From positions 1-31,449 of the forward strand of contig CAVYGM010000028.1 of the NCBI GenBank assembly GCA_963768025.1: a stretch of 31,449 nt of DNA, given 5' to 3'. Both the position numbers and the translations under genes were made by a program. Below the pieces are notes generated by a model, which was not told the DNA's origin, searched no databases, and saw nothing but the letters and a program-made list of their open reading frames with translations. Of the stretch, positions 9,048 through 19,096 are shown one piece after another. Origin of the DNA: CAVYGM01 sp963768025. GTDB taxonomy: Bacteria > Bacteroidota > Bacteroidia > Cytophagales > Spirosomataceae. Within the stretch, counting starts at the first letter, position 1; every line of letters starts with the position of its first letter.

Positions 9048-10274
9048 ATGACCAGTCCTTTTCATAATCGCCGTGGATTTCTCAAAAAAAGCGTTCTGAC
9101 CTCCTTGACAGCGATGGTGGGTACCAAGCTAGCCTTTGCTGATAAGATGCCCGCCGGATACGTACCCCTGCTGCTGGAAGGAGAACTTCCAGCTGGCAAG
9201 CACAAGGATCTGATCGTGCTCAGTGACCGCCCCTGGAACGTAGAAACCCCGCCGCACCTGCTCGACGACGTCGTCACCCCAGCTGACAAGATGTTCATCC
9301 GCAACAACGGGTCGGTGCCCACCGACATTGACCTGAAAGCCTGGACCCTTACGATTGACGGGGAGTCGGTCAAAGCCACCAAAACTTTCACGCTTCAGGA
9401 ACTCAAAGACAAGTTCAAGCACTATACCTATCAACTCCTGCTGGAATGCGGCGGCAACGGCCGCTCGGGCTATAACCCACCCGCTTCGGGCAACCAATGG
9501 AGCGAGGGAGCGGTAAGCTGCGCCGAATGGACGGGCGTGCGTCTGCGCGACGTACTCGCCAGCGTAGGTCTCAAACCCGACGCCGTGTACATTGGCTACT
9601 ACGGAGCCGATAAGCACCTGAGCGGGGATACTTCCAAGGCTCCCATCTCGCGGGGGGTACCTATGCGCAAAGCGCTGGAAGAGGAAACCCTGCTGGCCTG
9701 GTCCATGAACGGAGCTGACATTCCGCTGATGCACGGGCATCCGCTGCGGCTGGTAGTCGGCGGATGGCCGGCCTCTACCTCGGGCAAATGGCTGGACCGC
9801 ATCTCGGTCAGGAACAAAGTACACGATGGCGAAAAAATGGGCGGTGACAGCTACCGGGTACCTGCCTACCCCGTAGAGCCCGGAGCCAAAGTACCCGACG
9901 AGGACTTCAGGATCATCGAATCCATGCCCGTAAAGTCGGTGATTACCTACCCCCGCTCCGGTGCCCTGCTCGAACGGGGACAGGGACTGGCGGTACGCGG
10001 GCATGCCTGGGCTGGTGACCTGGCCGTAAAGGACATGATGATATCCATTGACTATGGTGCCACCTGGCAACTCTGCAAGCTGAAGGCCCCAAAAAACCGC
10101 CTGGCCTGGCAACAGTGGACGGCCGATGTACGTTTTCCGGGTAAGGGCTACTACGAAGTGTGGGCCAAAGCCACTGATACCAGGGGGCAGTCGCAACCCA
10201 TGGTGATACCGGCCTGGAATCCCAAAGGGTACATCAATAATGCCTGCCACCGCATTGCCGTAAAAGTTGTTTGA
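9048..10274 (+). CDS. Sulfite dehydrogenase (sulfite oxidase/SoxC-like molybdopterin enzyme), Tat-exported
   Basis: A molybdenum-cofactor enzyme predicted to oxidise sulfite to sulfate in the periplasm. The start ATG 9048 gives an N-terminus with the twin-arginine motif NRRGFLKK followed by a hydrophobic stretch and AFA, a Tat signal as expected for a folded Moco protein. The oxidoreductase molybdopterin-binding domain contains LLLECGGNGRSGY, whose cysteine is the expected molybdenum ligand, and a GADIPLMHGHPLRLVV segment. A dimerisation domain (SYPR-like ITYPRSGALL, then GYYEVWAKATDTRGQSQP) closes the protein. The cytochrome c gene begins 16 bases later, forming a typical two-gene sulfite dehydrogenase operon. 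SoxC versus SorA type cannot be settled here. Confidence 0.9.
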   Translation: MTSPFHNRRGFLKKSVLTSLTAMVGTKLAFADKMPAGYVPLLLEGELPAGKHKDLIVLSDRPWNVETPPHLLDDVVTPADKMFIRNNGSVPTDIDLKAWTLTIDGESVKATKTFTLQELKDKFKHYTYQLLLECGGNGRSGYNPPASGNQWSEGAVSCAEWTGVRLRDVLASVGLKPDAVYIGYYGADKHLSGDTSKAPISRGVPMRKALEEETLLAWSMNGADIPLMHGHPLRLVVGGWPASTSGKWLDRISVRNKVHDGEKMGGDSYRVPAYPVEPGAKVPDEDFRIIESMPVKSVITYPRSGALLERGQGLAVRGHAWAGDLAVKDMMISIDYGATWQLCKLKAPKNRLAWQQWTADVRFPGKGYYEVWAKATDTRGQSQPMVIPAWNPKGYINNACHRIAVKVV

Positions 10275-10290
10275 TCCTGACTATACCAGT

Positions 10291-10713
10291 ATGAAACTGA
10301 ACAGAGTAGTAACCATAGCCTGCGTCGGTGCTGTCATTCTGATGACGGCTGCGTTCCGTCCCGGCACCCAACTTCGATCCGATCTGCCTGGTAGCTCCCT
10401 TGCCAGGGATACCACCAAGGGCCTTGACCCCGCTACCGGCTTCGTCATTGCCGAGGGTATTGACCTCATGCGAGCCCACTGCACGGGCTGCCATTCCAGC
10501 AAGCTCATTACCCAGTTCCGGGCGAGCCGGGAAGTGTGGCTGGAAAAAATCCGCTGGATGCAAAAGACGCAGAATCTGTGGGATCTGGGCGAAGCCGAGC
10601 CGAAGATTCTGGACTACCTGGCCAAGTACTACGCCCCTACGGATACCTACGAGCGCCGGGCTCCGCTGAAGAATGTGCAGTGGCATAAGCTCTCCGCCGC
10701 GTCCAGGCACTAG
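10291..10713 (+). CDS. Exported single-haem cytochrome c, likely sulfite dehydrogenase partner
   Basis: A 140-residue protein starting at ATG 10291 with an N-terminal hydrophobic signal (MKLNRVVTIACVGAVILMTA). One haem site, CTGCH, is present near residue 71, and the downstream helix (WLEKIRWMQKTQNLW) resembles small c-type cytochromes of SorB/SoxD type; a Met in that helix is a candidate axial ligand. It follows the sulfite dehydrogenase by 16 bases, so it most likely carries electrons from that enzyme to the respiratory chain. A TTG at 10267 in the same frame would add eight residues overlapping the upstream gene and spoil the signal peptide, so it was not used. Confidence 0.87.
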   Translation: MKLNRVVTIACVGAVILMTAAFRPGTQLRSDLPGSSLARDTTKGLDPATGFVIAEGIDLMRAHCTGCHSSKLITQFRASREVWLEKIRWMQKTQNLWDLGEAEPKILDYLAKYYAPTDTYERRAPLKNVQWHKLSAASRH

Positions 10714-10769
10714 CGATAAAGGTACTTTTGCTGCCCTTTCCTTTCACTTTATTCTTTTTTGTCCCAAAC

Positions 10770-10806
10770 AAAAATCCTTTGAAATTGTATAGTGAAAAGG
10801 ATTTTT
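10770..10806 (+). terminator. Terminator after the sulfite dehydrogenase operon
   Basis: AAAAATCCTTT (10770-10780) and AAAGGATTTTT (10796-10806) are perfect 11-base complements separated by a 15-base loop, ending in T5. It starts 57 bases after the cytochrome stop. The stem is AT-rich with only a short GC core, so its strength is uncertain. Confidence 0.6.
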
Positions 10807-11092
10807 CTCGCTTAAACCTGTACCTGAAATAATACCCTAGCGGATAGCTCGCGTTGGTATTGCTTCTTGTCTTTTTCCGGGACCAATCCGTCTGTCAATC
10901 CAGACTATGTCCTAAAAATCTCCTTCTCATCTGGATTTTATTGACCCTATTTTGCTGGTACACCAGGCCAGTCTGGCTTTGCTTTACAAAAGGAGCAAGC
11001 ATGCAGGTTTTGTAGCGGCTAGGTCTATCCAAGAGTAGGAGATTGTTAGTTCAGGCCAAGATGATTCTATTTTAGATTAATTCCTTTTTGTC
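10807..11092. other. Intergenic region before the histidine kinase
   Basis: Together with the terminator this makes a 379-base gap. It holds no convincing open frame. A weak TTG (11044-11046) plus TATTTTAG (11069-11076) pair could be a promoter for the kinase but misses several consensus positions. Nothing else was recognised. Confidence 0.4.
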
Positions 11093-13321
<2,229 letters not shown>

Positions 13322-13329
13322 AAATGTGC

Positions 13330-13351
13330 CCCCTATGATCAGGGGTTTTTT
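13330..13351 (+). terminator. Rho-independent terminator after the histidine kinase
   Basis: CCCCT (13330-13334) pairs with AGGGG (13341-13345) around a six-base loop, followed by six T. It starts eight bases after the kinase stop and overlaps the 3' end of the convergent nuclease-like gene (stop at 13339-13341). Confidence 0.75.
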
Positions 13352-13923
13352 CCAAAAATTTTTTCATCAGAAATAACCTCCCGATGAGCTTCCAGAAACG
13401 CACAGAACAGCCTAATCTGCTTTTCCTGGGTGGTGAAGTCGGTATTCAGGTCATAATTTTCCTGGTATACTTCCCGGAAGTCGGTAATGACATAGCGCAG
13501 GGTACGGATACCCTTGGGGCGTAGGGCCCGGAGGTAGAAATTCTGATGATCTTTCTCAAACCGGCCTGGCGAATAGCGGGAGGTAGTCTTCAGATCCACG
13601 GCTACGGTGCGCCCTATGACATCCACATACCCGTACACCAGAACGTCGTCGAGTTGGTACTGGCAATACACCTGGGTGGCTACCATCGGGCGTGGGAGCA
13701 TAGCCCTGGTTTTGCGCAAGATCTCGGGATCGAAATACGCTTCGTCGGTTCCTTTTACAACAGCCTCTTCAAAAGATACCCCCCGCGCCTGGGCCTGAGT
13801 TTGGGGTATGGGTACCCGGTTGATCCGGTCCAGAAGTTCCTGCTCGGACAGGTACCCTTTCTGAAAACGGACGAAGGTATTCAACAGGGTGGGGTAAAAA
13901 CGATATTGGATAGCATCAGACAT
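13339..13923 (-). CDS. PD-(D/E)XK nuclease-like protein of unknown role
   Basis: A 194-residue protein whose middle carries the pieces of a PD-(D/E)XK nuclease fold: a helix with a conserved Glu (GVSFEEAVVKG), a strand with Asp (VYGYVDVIG) and the strand AVDLKTTS, where the DxK pair would be the metal-binding and catalytic residues. This resembles the Cas4/RecB-like branch, but no cysteine cluster and no helicase domain are present. A DNA role is possible but not shown. It ends the leftward operon downstream of nuoK and the YdcZ-like gene, with only seven bases between it and the latter. The assignment rests on motif spacing rather than close family recognition. Confidence 0.75.
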   Translation of the reverse strand: MSDAIQYRFYPTLLNTFVRFQKGYLSEQELLDRINRVPIPQTQAQARGVSFEEAVVKGTDEAYFDPEILRKTRAMLPRPMVATQVYCQYQLDDVLVYGYVDVIGRTVAVDLKTTSRYSPGRFEKDHQNFYLRALRPKGIRTLRYVITDFREVYQENYDLNTDFTTQEKQIRLFCAFLEAHREVISDEKIFGKNP

Positions 13924-13930
13924 CGCGCGC

Positions 13931-14377
13931 CTAGTTTTTGAGGATCAGATACACTCCTACCACTAAAAAAATTACGCCGGTGATCCGGGCAAGATTGATC
14001 GGCTGGACGTGAAATCCCAGCCAGCCGTAGTGGTCAATGATAATAGCCGAAATAAGCTGACCCGCCACGATGAGGCACAGCATATTGGCCGGTCCCAGAT
14101 TATTGACGATCATGATCACAGAAATGACAAAAAATGACCCTAACAAACCCCCGGTGAATTTCCACCAGCTGATTTGCCGGAAGGTATCCAAAGAGGGTAC
14201 CTCCGAGTTGTTGAACAGGGTATAGGAAATCAGAAGGATGATCAGTCCCCCGGAAAATGAGATAATAGCCGCCAGAATAGGGTTATCCAGGGCAAAGCGA
14301 AGCTGGGAGTTGACTCCTGACTGGGTGGTGTTGGCAATGCCCAGTAGAAAAGCTATTACAAAAAAGATCCAATTCAT
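13931..14377 (-). CDS. YdcZ/DUF606-type DMT-superfamily membrane protein
   Basis: A 148-residue protein with five apparent membrane helices, starting MNWIFFVIAFLLGIANTTQSG. The pattern of an N-terminal helix with NTTQSGVNSQL, a GG-containing second helix and the GPANMLCLIVAGQLISAIIIDHYGW segment is typical of the DUF606 (YdcZ) family within the drug/metabolite transporter superfamily. Members usually act as half-size transporters, sometimes as pairs; here only one copy is seen. It starts 28 bases after nuoK and is followed after seven bases by the nuclease-like gene, so co-transcription with the nuo genes is likely although a functional link is not evident. Confidence 0.87.
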   Translation of the reverse strand: MNWIFFVIAFLLGIANTTQSGVNSQLRFALDNPILAAIISFSGGLIILLISYTLFNNSEVPSLDTFRQISWWKFTGGLLGSFFVISVIMIVNNLGPANMLCLIVAGQLISAIIIDHYGWLGFHVQPINLARITGVIFLVVGVYLILKN

Positions 14378-14405
14378 AGAGGAGTGCGGGGGCTGGTGGA
14401 GGTGT

Positions 14406-14720
14406 TCAGTTTTTGAGTTGACTCAGATCGTCCGGATCAATGCTTTTGTAGTGGGTATACACCCGTAATACGATGCCCAACGCCACGGTAACTTCGGCGG
14501 CAGCTACCACAATCACAAATAAAGCGAATAACTGCCCTCGCAGCAGCACGGGATCGTGGCTGCTGAATGCCACCAGGTTCAAATTGACAGCGTTAAGCAT
14601 GAGTTCAAGGCCGATCAGAATTCCAATGACGTTGCGTTTGGTAATAGCCACGGCCAGGCCGATGCTGAACAGAGCTGCCGCTACAATCAGAAAATGGTAG
14701 AGGGGGATCGAGGAATTCAT
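14406..14720 (-). CDS. nuoK: NADH-quinone oxidoreductase subunit K
   Basis: NuoK is a small membrane subunit of respiratory complex I that takes part in proton translocation. The 104 residues and three membrane helices match the family. The second helix contains GILIGLELMLNAVNLNLVAF, with the conserved glutamate (GLELM) needed for proton pumping, and the third contains the VVAAAEVTVALGI segment with a second conserved glutamate. The ATG overlaps the nuoJ stop (ATGA at 14717-14720), a typical translational coupling. The usual next gene, nuoL, is absent: a YdcZ-like gene follows instead. Confidence 0.95.
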   Translation of the reverse strand: MNSSIPLYHFLIVAAALFSIGLAVAITKRNVIGILIGLELMLNAVNLNLVAFSSHDPVLLRGQLFALFVIVVAAAEVTVALGIVLRVYTHYKSIDPDDLSQLKN

Positions 14721-15238
14721 GGGGCAGGGGTACGATTTAGGGCCAGGTACGCCGCTCCAACCAGCGCCACAAGCAGCAGGACTCCGGCGATTTCGAAAGG
14801 CAGCAAATGGCTGGTCATGAGTTCCACGCCCAGTGTCCGGATGGTGGAGCGGCTGCTGAGCGCGGGGCTATCAAGCCGGAAATTGGCCATGGAAAGCACC
14901 ACTACCAGCAGAGCAAAAACCGTAAGACCTATCACCACCCCCCACCCGGTGCGCCCAAGGGCGATATCCACCCGATTGGGAGTTTGGGAGGTAGTGTCTT
15001 TGGGGGTAGTACGGGTAAGCATGATACCAAATATCAGCAGAACGAGAATTCCTCCTACATAAACCAGCAACTGGGTCACGGCCAGAAAATCGGCTCCGGC
15101 CAGTACAAAAAGCGCCGCTACTCCCAACAAAGCCATGAATAACGCAAAAGCCGCGTACATGAGGTTGCGGGTCAGGAGGATAAAAAGTCCTGATCCAACG
15201 GCGAGCGCGGCAAAGCAGTAAAAGACTAGTAGTTGCAA
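14717..15238 (-). CDS. nuoJ: NADH-quinone oxidoreductase subunit J
   Basis: NuoJ is a membrane subunit of complex I lying between NuoH/A and NuoK. The 173-residue protein has five predicted helices and the family segments YAAFALFMALLGVAALFVLAGADFLAVTQLLVYVGGILVL, in which the third helix contains the flexible pi-bulge region known from structures. It lies 20 bases after nuoI and overlaps nuoK by four bases, so the three are translated from one message. No abnormality was seen. Confidence 0.95.
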   Translation of the reverse strand: MQLLVFYCFAALAVGSGLFILLTRNLMYAAFALFMALLGVAALFVLAGADFLAVTQLLVYVGGILVLLIFGIMLTRTTPKDTTSQTPNRVDIALGRTGWGVVIGLTVFALLVVVLSMANFRLDSPALSSRSTIRTLGVELMTSHLLPFEIAGVLLLVALVGAAYLALNRTPAP

Positions 15239-15258
15239 GGGTGTTGAGGTGTTATGTT

Positions 15259-16581
15259 TTAGTATTCTTTTGGTGGCTTCGGCTTCATCGTTGGGCGAAA
15301 GGGTACCTTAGGCTTTTCGGCTGGGACCTCCCCTGCGGACTTTGCTTCTGACTCGGCGGGCGGCGCTGCTTTTGGTTTCATCGTGGGCCGGAAAGGTACC
15401 TTGGGCTTTTCGGCTGGGGGTTCCTTTTCGGACTTTGCTTCTGGCTCGGCAGGTGACGCTGGTTTGGGCTTCATCGTGGGCCGGAAAGGTACCTTGGGCT
15501 TTTCGGCTGGGGGTTCCTTTTCGGACTTTGCTTCGGTTTCGGCGGGCAGCGCTGCTTTTGGTTTCATCGTGGGCCGGAAAGGTACCTTGGGCTTTTCGGC
15601 TGTGGCTTCCCCTGCGGAATTTGCCTCGGTTTCGGCGGGCAGCGCGGCCTTCGGCTTCATTGTGGGGCGGAAGGGTACCTTGGGCTTTTCGACTGGGGCC
15701 TCCCCTTCGGACTTTGCTTCTGCCTCGGCGGACGGTTCGGCTTTCGGCTTCATGGTGGGGCGGAAGGGTACTTTGGGTTTTTCGGTAGGTACGGTATCCT
15801 CTGCTTTGCCTTCCTTCACCTCGGTAGATGGGGGCGACTGGGACTTCATCACTGGCTTGAATACCGGCTTTGGCTTTTCAACGGCAGCAGATCCTTCCGC
15901 CCCTACTTCCGATTCTGGAGGTGGCGTAGTTTTGGGCTTCATACCGGGCCGGAACGCCGGACGAGGAGCCGGTATGGCTGCGGCCGGTTCGGCTTTTTTC
16001 TCCACCTGAGCCGCTGCTTTCAGCGCTTCCTTCTCCTTTTGGAACTGTTCCAGCAGCCGTTTCTTTTCCTCCGCCTCGGCCGGAGTGAGATTACCGTACT
16101 CGTACACCATGTCCCGCACGTCCAGTTCGCTGTAATCGAAGGTCTTGGTCATGGTCAGGCACTCGGTGGGGCATACCGTTGTACATAGCCCGCAGTAGCA
16201 GCATTTGGCCATGTCAATGTCAAACTTCGCCGCGTACAAGCGGATGGGCGAGCCATCGGAAGCTTTCCCAACTTCTTCTATTGCCCGAATGGGCTCGATC
16301 TCGATGCAGTCTACCGGGCATATCTTGGCGCATTTGTCGCACACAATGCAGTCGTCCATCTCGTTGTTGAGCCGGTAGCGGCCGTTGTCCGGGATCGGAA
16401 TCGTTTCGAAGGGATATTGAATAGTTACCATCCCGTCGGCTTGCTCGAAAAACGTATCCTTCCGTATATCCGACGGCATACGACGGTTGCGAGCCGCCCA
16501 TAAATGCCTAAACGTCAGTCTCATCCCTTTTAGGGTAGTCTGGATGCCGTCTCCGATATTTTTGAAATAGCCTGATGCCAT
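15259..16581 (-). CDS. nuoI: NADH-quinone oxidoreductase subunit I with long repeat tail
   Basis: The first 190 or so residues are a normal NuoI, the ferredoxin-like complex I subunit carrying two [4Fe-4S] clusters: CIVCDKCAKICP near residue 78 and CYCGLCTTVCP near 128, with GMRLTFRHLW before them. The remaining 250 residues are extra. A charged helical linker (EEKKRLLEQFQKEKEALKAA) leads into two imperfect and then five near-identical 31-residue repeats beginning EKPKVPFRPTMKPK, plus a final half repeat ending PPKEY. The total of 440 residues is about twice the family norm. The tail is rich in Pro, Lys, Glu and Ala and is probably disordered on the cytoplasmic side. It starts four bases after the thioredoxin-like gene. 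Confidence 0.93.
   Translation of the reverse strand: MASGYFKNIGDGIQTTLKGMRLTFRHLWAARNRRMPSDIRKDTFFEQADGMVTIQYPFETIPIPDNGRYRLNNEMDDCIVCDKCAKICPVDCIEIEPIRAIEEVGKASDGSPIRLYAAKFDIDMAKCCYCGLCTTVCPTECLTMTKTFDYSELDVRDMVYEYGNLTPAEAEEKKRLLEQFQKEKEALKAAAQVEKKAEPAAAIPAPRPAFRPGMKPKTTPPPESEVGAEGSAAVEKPKPVFKPVMKSQSPPSTEVKEGKAEDTVPTEKPKVPFRPTMKPKAEPSAEAEAKSEGEAPVEKPKVPFRPTMKPKAALPAETEANSAGEATAEKPKVPFRPTMKPKAALPAETEAKSEKEPPAEKPKVPFRPTMKPKPASPAEPEAKSEKEPPAEKPKVPFRPTMKPKAAPPAESEAKSAGEVPAEKPKVPFRPTMKPKPPKEY
15277..15783 (-). repeat. 93-base in-frame tandem repeats encoding the NuoI tail
   Basis: Reading on the minus strand from 15783, five 93-base units (15783-15691, 15690-15598, 15597-15505, 15504-15412, 15411-15319) are followed by a 42-base partial unit (15318-15277). 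Each starts with EKPKVPFRPTMKPK and continues with a more variable 17-residue acidic/Ala/Pro part. The 14-residue core is identical in all six at protein level. Two more diverged cores (EKPKPVFKPVMK and RPAFRPGMKPK) lie upstream in the gene, up to about 15960. Confidence 0.93.
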
Positions 16582-16585
16582 ACTG

Positions 16586-17233
16586 TCAATCTACTGTTCC
16601 TGCAAAAGTAGTAGTTTCTTGGACATAAATTCCCCTCAATAGCTCCGTCAGTTCGAGTTGAAGCGATTGGGTTTTGTCTACGTTGTACCATCTTTGACTA
16701 TCTTCCTGAAATTCTGCGTAGGGCTTGGTGGGGTTGGCTTTATAGTCCCACAAAAGTTGCTGCAACATCTTTGGGCGCGGCCCCCAGGTAAATAGTTCCC
16801 TGCCATCGGCATCCAAAGCGATCAATTTCGGAATCGACCTCCCCCCGTTGGTCAGGTAGGCATCCATGATTTCGGGATGCTGGTCGCGCAGCAGCAGGCG
16901 CAAGCTAATCATGGGATTGAGGTGGGCAACCTTGGCAATCACCGGGATACTCTGGGCGGCATCCCCACACCAAGCTTCGGTGAGCACATACCAGGTTTGG
17001 GGAGCAGCGATCATAAACGCCAGTTGACTCAGATCAGGATTCAGGCGGGTTACCTTATCGAGCCTGTGCATTCGGTACTGGTTCAGGCGGGTGTATTCCG
17101 CTAGCTTTTCGGTTTGCTGGGCACCGGTGGTTTGCTTCCGTGCTACCAGTTCGTCCATAAGAGCCAGGTACTCTTCGTAGGTGTAGGCCCGGCGGATAGT
17201 AGAAGGGATATTTGCGGTATTTTGTACAATCAT
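16586..17233 (-). CDS. Thioredoxin-like protein with WCGD site
   Basis: A 215-residue cytoplasmic protein, no signal peptide, recognised as the thioredoxin family branch common in Bacteroidota: WYVLTEAWCGDAAQSIPVIAKVA near residues 80-100, then a long loop, a strand KLIALDADGRELFTWGPRP and a C-terminal helix. The classical CxxC is reduced to a single cysteine followed by GDA, so a dithiol exchange like that of thioredoxin is unlikely; a monothiol or binding role is possible. ATG 17233 is chosen over GTG 17263. It ends four bases before nuoI and begins 48 bases after methylglyoxal synthase, so it probably heads or shares the nuo transcript. Confidence 0.85.
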   Translation of the reverse strand: MIVQNTANIPSTIRRAYTYEEYLALMDELVARKQTTGAQQTEKLAEYTRLNQYRMHRLDKVTRLNPDLSQLAFMIAAPQTWYVLTEAWCGDAAQSIPVIAKVAHLNPMISLRLLLRDQHPEIMDAYLTNGGRSIPKLIALDADGRELFTWGPRPKMLQQLLWDYKANPTKPYAEFQEDSQRWYNVDKTQSLQLELTELLRGIYVQETTTFAGTVD

Positions 17234-17280
17234 TCGGAGGTTATTTTTTCTAACCAAAACCACCCCGCCGCTGCTTCAGT

Positions 17281-17730
17281 TCACACCGTCCGCTTCAAAT
17301 AAGCTGAATAATCCATCTGCCGGGATTCATAATCTTCAAACATCAGGGGTGACGTGAGCAGGAAATCAGCCGTGGCGCGGTTGCAGGCCATGGGTATGTT
17401 CCACACCACGCACAGCCGCAGCAGTGCTTTGATGTCGGGGTCGTGGGGTTGGGCGGCCATGGGGTCCCAGAAAAACACCAGCATGTCTATCCGCTCCTCG
17501 GCAATCATGGCCCCAATCTGCTGATCGCCTCCCAGCGGCCCGCTCAACAGCTTGGTTACGGACTGATCGAGAGCCTCTTCGATGAGCTTACCGGTGGTAC
17601 CTGTGCCAAATAGCTGATGGCGCGATAGCGTGGTACGGTTGAAGTAGGCCCAATCCATCATCTCAGCTTTCCGGTTATCGTGGGCTACCAGGGCAATTCG
17701 CTTTCGGGAGAGTATTTTTCGGGATTCCAT
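17281..17730 (-). CDS. mgsA: Methylglyoxal synthase
   Basis: MgsA converts dihydroxyacetone phosphate to methylglyoxal and phosphate in the cytoplasm, a bypass of lower glycolysis used when phosphate is short or sugar phosphates accumulate. The 149 residues match the family. Visible features are ALVAHDNRK with the N-terminal catalytic-site histidine, TGTTGKLIEEAL for phosphate binding, SGPLGGDQQIGAMI with the catalytic aspartate, and FFWDPMAAQPHDPDIKALLRL with a second active-site Asp/His set. ATG 17730 is a sound start. It precedes the thioredoxin-like gene by 48 bases on the same strand and may share its transcript. Confidence 0.95.
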   Translation of the reverse strand: MESRKILSRKRIALVAHDNRKAEMMDWAYFNRTTLSRHQLFGTGTTGKLIEEALDQSVTKLLSGPLGGDQQIGAMIAEERIDMLVFFWDPMAAQPHDPDIKALLRLCVVWNIPMACNRATADFLLTSPLMFEDYESRQMDYSAYLKRTV

Positions 17731-17812
17731 AGTGGCATATGGCGATTAGCCTTCGGCTGTCGGCCTTTTGTGGTAGAATGATCTTTCGAAGTATATAGCA
17801 ATATTACCAATT

Positions 17813-19058
17813 TCAGTTTTCACTCATCACTTTTTCTTTCAAATACCCCAAATACTTCCTGGCCAATACCTCGCGGTCAAAATGGGTACGGGCGTAGGCG
17901 TAGCCATTTTCACTCTGTTGTTTTAACAGTTCAGGATGCCCGAGGTAGTGCTGTATCTTTTGGGCAAAATCAGACGGGTTTTCCGGTTCTACGTATACTC
18001 CCGCCTGGGCTTCTTCCACCAGGGCTTTGGACACCCCGTCAATGGCCATCAAAACTGGTTTTTTACAGGAAAAATAGTCGAAGGTTTTGTTGGAATATAC
18101 GGTTTTGAAGGTATCCACTTTTTTGAGCACCGAGGTACCCATGTCCGAAGCCAGTATGTACCTGAATACCTCCCGCTTGGGCACCGAGTCAATAAACCGG
18201 ACGTTGGCGAGGGCGCGGCGCTGAGCCTCGGCGATTAGGTCTTTTTTCTGCATGCCATCCCCGATGAGCAGGAACAGCACATTGGTATCGCGCAAGAGTT
18301 CGGCAGTGTCCAGTACCTGGATCAAGTGGTTGGCTACGCCGTGAGCCCCTACATACACGATGACAAAATGCCCGTCCAACCCCTGCTCCCGCCGGAACCG
18401 GGTGGCGTCAAAGGTATGGAGCAGTTCGTCCGAAAGCGCAAAATCAGCGGCATTGGGAATAAAGATAATTTTCTCCACCGGAACCTTCTTTTTTTCAATC
18501 AGGGTATCCCTGAAAGGCGGGCGTGAGCACGTTGATGAGCTTGGCGCGGCGGTACACAAATCCCTCAAACCAGTACGCAAACCGGATGATCAGCGGATTG
18601 GTAAGTACGCCCGTATCAATGGCAGACTCGGGCCAGAGGTCGCGCACTTCAAACACAAAGGGCGTGCGTTTCCAGGCCGAAAGCACCACGGCCGTAATGC
18701 CCACAAAAAGCGGCGGGGAGGTGACCACTATGACGTCGTAGAGGCCGGTAGCCTGGCGAATTCCCCCCAGAATACTGGAAAATGTAAAAGAAAAATAGGC
18801 CCACAGCCGGCCAAGAAAACTACTATTGTAGCTATCCGAAACATGACAGCGAATGACCCGCACGCCGTCGCGGTTGGTACTTTTGTGAAAGTAATGCCCC
18901 TGGTATTTTGTCGATTCTCCCCCCATGTAGTGCACCATTCCGGCCAGCACTGTCACTTCATTCCCGGCTTCGGTCCATACCCGGCTCATTTCGTTCCAGC
19001 GGGAGCCGCCGCCGTCGGTATCTTCCAAAAAAAATTGATGGATGAGCAGGATTCGCAT
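17813..19058 (-). pseudogene. Glycosyltransferase family 4 (WbuB-like), frameshifted
   Basis: A GT-B fold glycosyltransferase of the WbuB type, expected to add a sugar to a lipid-linked polysaccharide precursor at the cytoplasmic face. The N-terminal half has MRILLIHQFFLED, a glycine-rich GGGSRW loop, VTSPPLFVG and FVFEVRDLWPESA. The C-terminal half has IFIPNAADF, a VYVGAHGVANHL segment and the sugar-nucleotide binding region YSNKTFDYFSCKKPVLMAIDG. The halves are in different frames, the first stopping near 18495; removing one base at 18508-18512 (a run of three C on the plus strand) joins LTPAF to RDTLIEKKK. ATG 19058 is preferred, although a TTG at 19100 overlaps the upstream stop. Reconstructed length is about 415 residues. 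Confidence 0.88.
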
Positions 19059-19096
19059 TGGAGCTAGTGGCGGCAGGGGATCAGTAGGCAGTTTTT

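Noticed and set aside
9129..10250. Minus-strand open frame of 373 codons
   Set aside because: Antisense to the sulfite dehydrogenase gene, with low-complexity composition; an artefact of GC-rich third positions.
15277..15783. Possible CRISPR or non-coding satellite
   Set aside because: The 93-base units keep the reading frame, lie inside nuoI and have no repeat-spacer alternation.
15383..16009. Plus-strand frame with Gly/Phe/Ser repeats
   Set aside because: It is the antisense reading of the in-frame NuoI repeats, so its apparent repeat protein is a by-product.
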